Shown here: piece by piece, positions 6,440 through 9,736 of the stretch
Layout of the letters: every line of letters begins with the position of its first letter
How positions within the stretch are numbered: the first letter of the stretch is position 1
Assembly (NCBI GenBank): GCA_020851915.1
Contig: JADZBT010000020.1
Span: 1-9,736, forward strand
DNA from: Alphaproteobacteria bacterium
GTDB taxonomy: Bacteria; Pseudomonadota; Alphaproteobacteria; Rickettsiales; RI-342
Direction: 5' to 3'
Length of the DNA stretch: 9,736 nucleotides
Program-made: the position numbers and the translations under genes
The notes under the pieces: model-generated
The model's database searches: none
Told to the model about the DNA's origin: nothing
What the model saw: only the letters and a program-made list of their open reading frames with translations

Positions 6440-6462
6440 GCGCTCAATCGCGGAGTGAGCGC
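6440..6462. promoter_or_regulatory. Hairpin 3 in the fliD-fliS spacer
   Basis: GCGCTCA (6440-6446) pairs with TGAGCGC (6456-6462) over 7 bp with a 9-base loop. It begins ten bases after the fliD stop codon in the direction of transcription. The 9-mer AGCGCAAAT occurs here (6458-6466) and again in hairpin 1 (6391-6399). Confidence 0.5.
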
Positions 6463-6471
6463 AAATATTCC

Positions 6472-8235
6472 TTAGTTATTCTGACGCGCAAGGTCGGACG
6501 CTTCGAGCGATTGCAACAGGGTGTTCACCCGTGCCACCGCCGCTTCCATCTGCGCGAAACGCTCCAGCAGCGACAGGCGGAATTGCTCGATACGCAGGTT
6601 GAGGCTGTCGATGTCGGTCTGGAGTTTATCGTTGAGGGTATTGAGGCCGGCCACTTCCGTGTCGAGCAAGCCGGTATTGCTCTCCAGCACGGAATCCAGC
6701 GCGTTATACACGAGATCGCCGAAACCCTGTGAGATAGTGACCTCGATCGAATCGCTGACCGTGTCGGTATAGAGCAGCGTGAGCCCCTCAAGCACGGTAT
6801 CATCCTGCCCGGTGAGTACGATGCTGCCGCCGGATACCTCATAATCCAGATCGATGGTCACCGGCCCCGTGCCCGGATCGTATGTGGCTTGCGCTGTGCC
6901 CGCGACGGTATCGATATCGAGCGTGAACTCGCTTACGCCCAGCGCGTTGGTGCGCGAATAGACCTGAAGGTCGGTATTGTCCGACACAAAGTCGAACTCG
7001 AATATTTTCCGCACATCCTCGAAATTGCTGCTGAGCGCATTCTGCAACTCGTCGGTATCCACGACCAGTATGTTCCGGGCCGCTGCATTCTCCGCATCTC
7101 CGGGAAAATCGCTGAAGGTGATGCCGATGTCCGAGAGATCGTCAAAATCTTCGTCCAGTCCATCCACCGCACTGGAGAGCACGTTCTGCAAACGCTCCAG
7201 AATGGTACGCAGCGCGGGATTCGACGAAAGCACCGCCGTTTCCAGCGGAGCGCCGCTGCTGTCGCGCGCGTTCTGATTGGCGTAGAACAGCTTGAAGCTA
7301 TTGTAGGCATCAATGAAATTAAGGATGCCGTTATAGATAGTCTCGGTATCCTGCACCACGTTCGTGGTAAGCTCGGTGAGCGCCGGGGTGGGCTGCTTGA
7401 GCGTCAGCGTGACGTTATCGAAAATATCGTCGATGGCGTTCGAGGAACGGGTGATAGGCACGCCGTCCACGGTGAGCGTGGCATTATCGGCTCCCTCCAC
7501 GGAACTGAAACCGATCTCGTTATACACGCCGGAGCCGTCGTCGGTGAGCGTGTAGGCGTAGGCCGTCCCGGTATTGACCGAGGTGAGCAGCAAGCGGTAG
7601 TCATTGTCGGCCACCTTGAGAACACTGGCCTCGACGCCGCTGGTCGCTTTTTGCGAATTGATCTTCTGCGCTATATCATTGAGCGAATCATTCTCTTCCA
7701 GCTCAATATCCACGTTGGTTCCGAGCGCGTTGAGCGTGATAACGCCCGCTGAGAACATTCCGGCGGTCGCGCCGGCGGCGGCCTCGACGACGCTGCTGGT
7801 GCGGTCGGCAAAGCCTACGGAAGTAATATCGCTTTTCGCTTTGGCGATCGTGCCGATCTCGATCGTGTGCGTACCGATGGCCGCTCCCGGCTCGGCGGCC
7901 AGCGAGAGATAGGTATCTGCGGACACGCTGGTGTTCGACGACAGCGTCGAAGTACGGTAGCGAAAGATATTCTGGCTATCATTCTGCACGCCCGGCGGAT
8001 TGCGTAACAGGCTTGCGGCGGACTGCAGCGCGTCCAGGGCGCTTTTCAGCTCTCCGAAGGCGGTCACTTTCCCGGTGTTCGCATCGATCTTGGTTTGCAG
8101 CTGATCCACGGGGATGGTGCGCGCGGCGACGAGGCTCTCCACGAGCGCGTCCGTATCCAGCCCGGAACTGAGGCCGCTGACCGTGGTTCCGCTGCCGCCC
8201 GACGTCACGTTCCCCAGATTGATAAGCTGTACCAT
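6472..8235 (-). CDS. fliD: Flagellar filament cap protein FliD (HAP2, 587 aa)
   Basis: FliD forms the cap at the filament tip, outside the cell, under which flagellin monomers fold and insert. The N-terminal FliD domain shows SGLSSGLDTDALVESLVAAR (19-39, GLDTDALVESLV core) and the following helix to about 77. A flagellin IN-type motif occupies about 166-222 (SLNDIAQKINSQ...GVEASVL). The FliD_C signature TVDGVPITRSSNAIDDIFDN is at 255-274, followed by VTLTLK. The C-terminus (about 520-585) is a heptad-rich coiled coil (LNTLNDKLQTDIDSLNLRIE, 531-550) ending in the usual F..ME...V..L pattern. The length is within the family range. The ATG at 8235 follows GGGAGGGGCG. It lies between flaG and fliS, the classical order. 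FliD is not universal in Alphaproteobacteria, where many lineages lack it. Confidence 0.96.
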   Translation of the reverse strand: MVQLINLGNVTSGGSGTTVSGLSSGLDTDALVESLVAARTIPVDQLQTKIDANTGKVTAFGELKSALDALQSAASLLRNPPGVQNDSQNIFRYRTSTLSSNTSVSADTYLSLAAEPGAAIGTHTIEIGTIAKAKSDITSVGFADRTSSVVEAAAGATAGMFSAGVITLNALGTNVDIELEENDSLNDIAQKINSQKATSGVEASVLKVADNDYRLLLTSVNTGTAYAYTLTDDGSGVYNEIGFSSVEGADNATLTVDGVPITRSSNAIDDIFDNVTLTLKQPTPALTELTTNVVQDTETIYNGILNFIDAYNSFKLFYANQNARDSSGAPLETAVLSSNPALRTILERLQNVLSSAVDGLDEDFDDLSDIGITFSDFPGDAENAAARNILVVDTDELQNALSSNFEDVRKIFEFDFVSDNTDLQVYSRTNALGVSEFTLDIDTVAGTAQATYDPGTGPVTIDLDYEVSGGSIVLTGQDDTVLEGLTLLYTDTVSDSIEVTISQGFGDLVYNALDSVLESNTGLLDTEVAGLNTLNDKLQTDIDSLNLRIEQFRLSLLERFAQMEAAVARVNTLLQSLEASDLARQNN

Positions 8236-8284
8236 CGCCCCTCCCGCCCCCGGGTTTTATGCTTTTTATCCCGCGACTTTCACC

Positions 8285-8365
8285 CTGTCATCCTGCGGCT
8301 CGACCGCAGGATCTCTATCGGCAATACGCAGCACGAGATCCTGCGGTCAAGCCGCAGGATGACAG
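8285..8365. repeat. Nested palindrome, copy C (near perfect)
   Basis: Two 31-base arms (8285-8315 and 8335-8365) are reverse complements at 30 of 31 positions, separated by 19 bases. Each arm holds its own perfect 7-bp hairpin, CCTGCGG/CCGCAGG, with 5-base loops CTCGA and TCAAG. The outer boundary is GTCAT...ATGAC as in copies A and B. It fills most of the flaG-fliD gap, beginning 7 bases after the flaG stop codon. In RNA it could fold as one long stem or as two hairpins and might change the ratio of FlaG to FliD. There is no T-run, so it is not a canonical terminator. Confidence 0.88.
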
Positions 8366-8372
8366 CAGAACT

Positions 8373-8783
8373 CTATACCTGCGTATCCAGTATAACGCCT
8401 TCGCCGCCGCTCTGGGTAGCCATCAGGTCGAGCAGATCCTGCTCGGGAACCTGACGCACCTCGCCGGTCTGCAAGTTGGTGTAGCGCGTGATATATTCAC
8501 CGCCTGCGCCACGGTAGATGGTGAACTTCACATTGCTCACCGCATAGATATCCACATACGCCTGCGCGGCCTGCTTGATCGCCTCGAACCGGGCGTCTTC
8601 TGCCTGCTGCGGGGTGATGGAGATGTCTTCCTGCGCGACCTCCGGAGCCGGAACGGACTCCGACACGGCCACGTCAGGTTTTGCAACGCGTATAACATCT
8701 GCCGATGCGCCCTTCCCTGCGGCAGCACCGCCTCGGGGCGTTGGTAACGGTATCGATCCGGAATTCGTATTTCCAATATCCAT
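8373..8783 (-). CDS. flaG: FlaG-family flagellar protein (136 aa)
   Basis: FlaG proteins are small and encoded beside fliD; in several bacteria their loss alters filament length, though the mechanism is unclear. The C-terminal half (about 62-122) fits the family: a helix, then VKFTIYRGAGGEYITRYTNL, TGEVRQVPEQDLLDLMA, matching the usual pattern of a strand pair, TGEV, xIPxE and a final helix. The first 60 residues are Pro/Ala/Gly-rich and probably disordered. The ATG at 8783 follows AGGAGGG by seven bases, a strong ribosome binding site that also lies in a small hairpin (8793-8806). It lies between flagellin and fliD. The name rests on the C-terminal pattern plus context, since FlaG sequences diverge widely. 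Confidence 0.8.
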   Translation of the reverse strand: MDIGNTNSGSIPLPTPRGGAAAGKGASADVIRVAKPDVAVSESVPAPEVAQEDISITPQQAEDARFEAIKQAAQAYVDIYAVSNVKFTIYRGAGGEYITRYTNLQTGEVRQVPEQDLLDLMATQSGGEGVILDTQV

Positions 8784-8792
8784 TTACTTACC

Positions 8793-8806
8793 CTCCTCGC
8801 TAGGAG
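8793..8806 (-). promoter_or_regulatory. Small hairpin covering the flaG ribosome binding site
   Basis: On the minus strand CTCCT (8806-8802) can pair with AGGAG (8797-8793) across an AGCG loop. AGGAG is the core of the flaG ribosome binding site (AGGAGGG, 8797-8791). It lies just after the larger hairpin at 8811-8836. Five base pairs is weak, so this is a candidate translation brake only. Confidence 0.4.
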
Positions 8807-8810
8807 ATGC

Positions 8811-8836
8811 GGGCCGGGCGGATTTCCGCCCGGCCC
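8811..8836 (-). promoter_or_regulatory. Strong GC hairpin after flagellin
   Basis: GGGCCGGGCGG (8811-8821) and CCGCCCGGCCC (8826-8836) form a perfect 11-bp all-GC stem with a 4-base loop, 12 bases after the flagellin stop codon. No T-run follows on the minus strand. It could be a partial terminator or an mRNA 3'-end stabiliser, which would make flagellin message more abundant than flaG message, as flagellin is needed in far larger amounts. Confidence 0.65.
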
Positions 8837-8848
8837 CACCTATGCGAA

Positions 8849-9736
8849 TTAGCCGATAAGCTTCAGCAGGTTCTGCGGAAGCTGGTTCGCCTGAGCGAGT
8901 ACCGAGATACTGGCCTGCAGGAGCACCTGAGCGTTCGAGAACTTGGTCGACTCTTCCGCCACGTCAGCATCGAGGAACAGGCCTCGTGCTGCATCCTGAT
9001 TCTGGATGGCGGTTTCGATACTGGCCGCCGCGTAATCGAATCGCGACTGCAATGCACCGACATCCGCGCGCAACGACGTCACGGTGTTGATGGCCACGTT
9101 GAGCTGCGTCAGTGCGGTAGCCGCGTTGGCTGCGCTATCCACGCTCAACGACAAACCATCAAAGAGCGAATCGCTGGAAGCACTTTCTACACCCACCGAG
9201 ATGATCTCGTTCGAGGTACTGCCGATCTGGAACTGCAGTGCTGAACCGCCTTGCTTCACGCCGAAGGCTTCCTCAAGAGCTGCCTTCACATAGGTGGCGT
9301 TTTCCGCGCTGGAGAAGTCAAGAGCGGCCGCCGCACCGTTGGTGAAGATCAGCGTATGATCCTGATTTGCCGTGCTGGTGAGGGTCAACGTAGCCGCCGC
9401 CGCTACCGTGCCACCGGCAATGGTAGTATTGCGGAATATTTCGCCGTTGATGACCACTTCAATGGTCGCCTGTGTGCCACCACCGGTTGGAGCCACGACA
9501 TTGACACTTTCCACATTCACATCGCTGAAGTCTTCCAGCTGCAACTGTACGGTCGCACCCTGCAGATCCCCGATGGAGGTAGTGCCAGAGCTATCATACA
9601 CAGTGCCCACGATGTCATCGTTAAAGCTCAGAATATCCCGGTTCTGGAATATGGTGACCGTGCTAAGACCTGCCTTCAGGCGGTCTGCATAATCATCCGC
9701 GAGAGCCTGACTGCTGATAACAGCCGTCTGTGTACC
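8849..9736 (-). CDS. fliC: Flagellin, C-terminal 295 residues (5' end outside window)
   Basis: Flagellin is the filament subunit, exported unfolded and polymerised outside the cell. The frame is open to the right edge; the visible part begins GTQTAVISSQALADDYADRL. The GTG at 9610 is only an internal Val codon. The C-terminal D1/D0 signature is clear over the last 85 residues: RADVGALQSRFDYAAASIET, AIQNQDAARGLFLDADVAEE, STKFSNAQVLLQASISVLAQ and ANQLPQNLLKLIG. Upstream lies a beta-rich Thr/Gly/Val segment (about 50-190 of the visible part), probably D2/D3 surface domain and variable between strains. The N-terminal D0/D1 half, the ribosome binding site and any promoter are outside the window, so total length is unknown but exceeds 295 residues. 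With FliS and FliD downstream it heads the filament block. Confidence 0.93.
   Translation of the reverse strand, partial: GTQTAVISSQALADDYADRLKAGLSTVTIFQNRDILSFNDDIVGTVYDSSGTTSIGDLQGATVQLQLEDFSDVNVESVNVVAPTGGGTQATIEVVINGEIFRNTTIAGGTVAAAATLTLTSTANQDHTLIFTNGAAAALDFSSAENATYVKAALEEAFGVKQGGSALQFQIGSTSNEIISVGVESASSDSLFDGLSLSVDSAANAATALTQLNVAINTVTSLRADVGALQSRFDYAAASIETAIQNQDAARGLFLDADVAEESTKFSNAQVLLQASISVLAQANQLPQNLLKLIG

Noticed and set aside
8852..8859. GCCGATAA on the plus strand, like a sigma-28 -10 element
   Set aside because: It is the reverse complement of the last flagellin codons, has no TAAA-type -35 at the right distance, and would drive only antisense transcription.
9608..9610. GTG at 9610 as a flagellin start
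   Set aside because: The frame stays open upstream to the window edge with flagellin-like sequence, so this is an internal valine codon.

Overview
The window reads as part of an alphaproteobacterial chromosome with a GC-rich (by eye mid-50s percent) coding bias. The placement rests on protein style (FlgE, FlgD and flagellin termini, an ArgG that starts at the alphaproteobacterial-looking AYSGGLDTS P-loop) and on GTCAT-bounded intergenic palindromes. I cannot assign a genus. Every convincing gene lies on the minus strand, so transcription runs from high to low coordinates.

Right to left: (1) 9736-8849, the C-terminal 295 residues of a flagellin, cut by the window edge. (2) 8783-8373, a FlaG-family protein. 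(3) 8235-6472, the filament cap FliD. (4) 6335-5865, the flagellin chaperone FliS. These form a late, filament-assembly block. (5) 5594-3813, hook-length regulator FliK; (6) 3800-3117, hook-cap FlgD; (7) 3054-934, hook protein FlgE with an unusually large central region. This hook block appears to have its own sigma-54 promoter (5624-5639) and ends in a strong intrinsic terminator (876-908). (8) 581-240, a small unrecognised protein behind a long non-coding leader with a candidate housekeeping promoter. (9) 73-1, the first 24 codons of argininosuccinate synthase (argG), which starts at GTG.

The flagellar genes work together. FlgD caps the growing hook, FlgE forms it, FliK measures it and switches export specificity. 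Flagellin is then exported with FliS as chaperone and polymerises under the FliD cap; FlaG probably tunes filament length. The sigma-54 site before fliK-flgD-flgE fits the staged control of hook genes known from other polar-flagellated Proteobacteria.

Non-coding structure is the most unusual part. Three intergenic gaps (73-240, 5595-5864, 8236-8372) hold copies of a nested palindrome: GTCAT...ATGAC outer boundaries with a small hairpin inside each arm. The inner stems differ in sequence between copies but stay paired. The fliD-fliS spacer holds three successive hairpins, and the fliC-flaG spacer holds an 11-bp GC hairpin followed by a small hairpin that covers the flaG ribosome binding site. 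I see no CRISPR array, tRNA, rRNA, insertion sequence or dedicated defence system.
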